Assembly: GCA_003567495.1 (NCBI GenBank)
Contig: PWZK01000161.1
Location: 1 to 6,371, forward strand
Source: Candidatus Brocadiaceae bacterium
Lineage (GTDB): Bacteria > Planctomycetota > Brocadiia > SM23-32
DNA length: 6,371 bases
Reading direction: 5' to 3'
Shown here: in pieces, positions 6,158 through 6,371 of the stretch
Layout of the letters: each line of letters begins with the position of its first letter
How positions within the stretch are numbered: the stretch's first letter is position 1
The notes under the pieces: model-generated
Databases searched by the model: none
The model's input: the letters and a program-made list of their open reading frames with translations, nothing else
Told to the model about the DNA's origin: nothing
Program-made: the position numbers and the translations under genes

Positions 6158-6267
6158 ACGACAACGACAACGGCGGGACGGCAATTACGAATTAGAAATG
6201 TGGAATTGGGAATCAAAAGGCGAACGGCAACGACAACTACAACGGCTACGACTAAACGGCAAACGAC
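6158..6267 (+). repeat. degenerate hexamer/heptamer tandem-repeat tract
   Basis: Three blocks are visible. Positions 6158-6182 hold hexamers of the ACGACA/ACGGCG type. Positions 6183-6217 hold five heptamers starting AAT (AATTACG, AATTAGA, AATGTGG, AATTGGG, AATCAAA). Positions 6224-6267 return to hexamers ACGGCA, ACGACA, ACTACA, ACGGCT, ACGACT and then heptamers AAACGGC and AAACGAC. The plus strand is rich in A and C. One frame stays open across the tract and encodes mostly Arg and Gln, a by-product of the repeat. Confidence 0.65.
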
Positions 6268-6309
6268 ATCATTTTTTAATACATCGACAGTTTGTTGTTG
6301 ATGTCAGGA

Positions 6310-6371
6310 CATTAAGCGCCTACCGAAGTAAGCGCTGGAAGCGCGATATGTTATAGCCTGTGGCGGAGTGA
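6310..6371. other. possible dispersed-repeat fragment at the window edge
   Basis: This segment has three AGCGC words and a tight hairpin GCGCT-GGA-AGCGC (6332-6344), followed by CCTGTGGC near 6358-6365, which is cut by the window end. Its look recalls non-coding repeats scattered in planctomycete genomes, with a GC-rich palindrome that would be completed beyond the edge. That resemblance is from memory and unverified. No gene is supported here. Confidence 0.22.

Noticed and set aside
6120..6356. Plus-strand open frame of 78 codons across the repeat tract
   Set aside because: It is rich in Arg and Gln because of the hexamer repeats, and has no credible start and no ribosome site.

Overview
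The window looks like bacterial chromosome of medium GC, most likely from a Planctomycetota-type organism. This placement is an inference. It rests on a secreted DUF1570-like metallohydrolase, a membrane-anchored helix-hairpin-helix protein, several starts without a Shine-Dalgarno, and repeat-rich intergenic DNA. No rRNA, tRNA or CRISPR array was seen.

Layout from left to right. Positions 1-36 (minus) hold the first 12 codons of a gene that runs off the left edge, with a good sigma70-like promoter at 111-139. Positions 153-396 form a compact element: perfect 13-bp terminal inverted repeats, flanking TCAG direct repeats, and a long internal hairpin. It looks like a non-autonomous transposable element (MITE) inserted exactly at the stop codon of glyA. 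glyA (397-1662, minus) encodes a complete serine hydroxymethyltransferase. A divergent regulatory region follows (1663-1945), with weak promoter candidates and a foldable leader.

Three plus-strand genes form a probable operon: a secreted HExxH metallohydrolase (1946-3145), a small membrane-anchored ComEA-like DNA-binding protein (3167-3541) and uvrB (3545-5527). The 21-bp gap between the first two is largely filled by a third copy of the inverted-repeat motif. uvrB starts 3 bp after the gene before it. Converging on uvrB is a small minus-strand gene for a 75-residue charged protein of unknown function (5577-5804), which has the best ribosome binding site in the window.

The right end (5805-6371) has no convincing gene. 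It holds a perfect 15-bp inverted repeat, a degenerate hexamer/heptamer repeat tract and a possible dispersed-repeat fragment cut by the window edge.

Functionally the window combines one-carbon metabolism (GlyA), nucleotide excision repair (UvrB), a DNA-binding membrane protein and an envelope-directed hydrolase. The most notable unexplained signal is the recurring CCCGCATATTTCA motif: two copies bound the element beside glyA, and one sits alone inside the uvrB operon.
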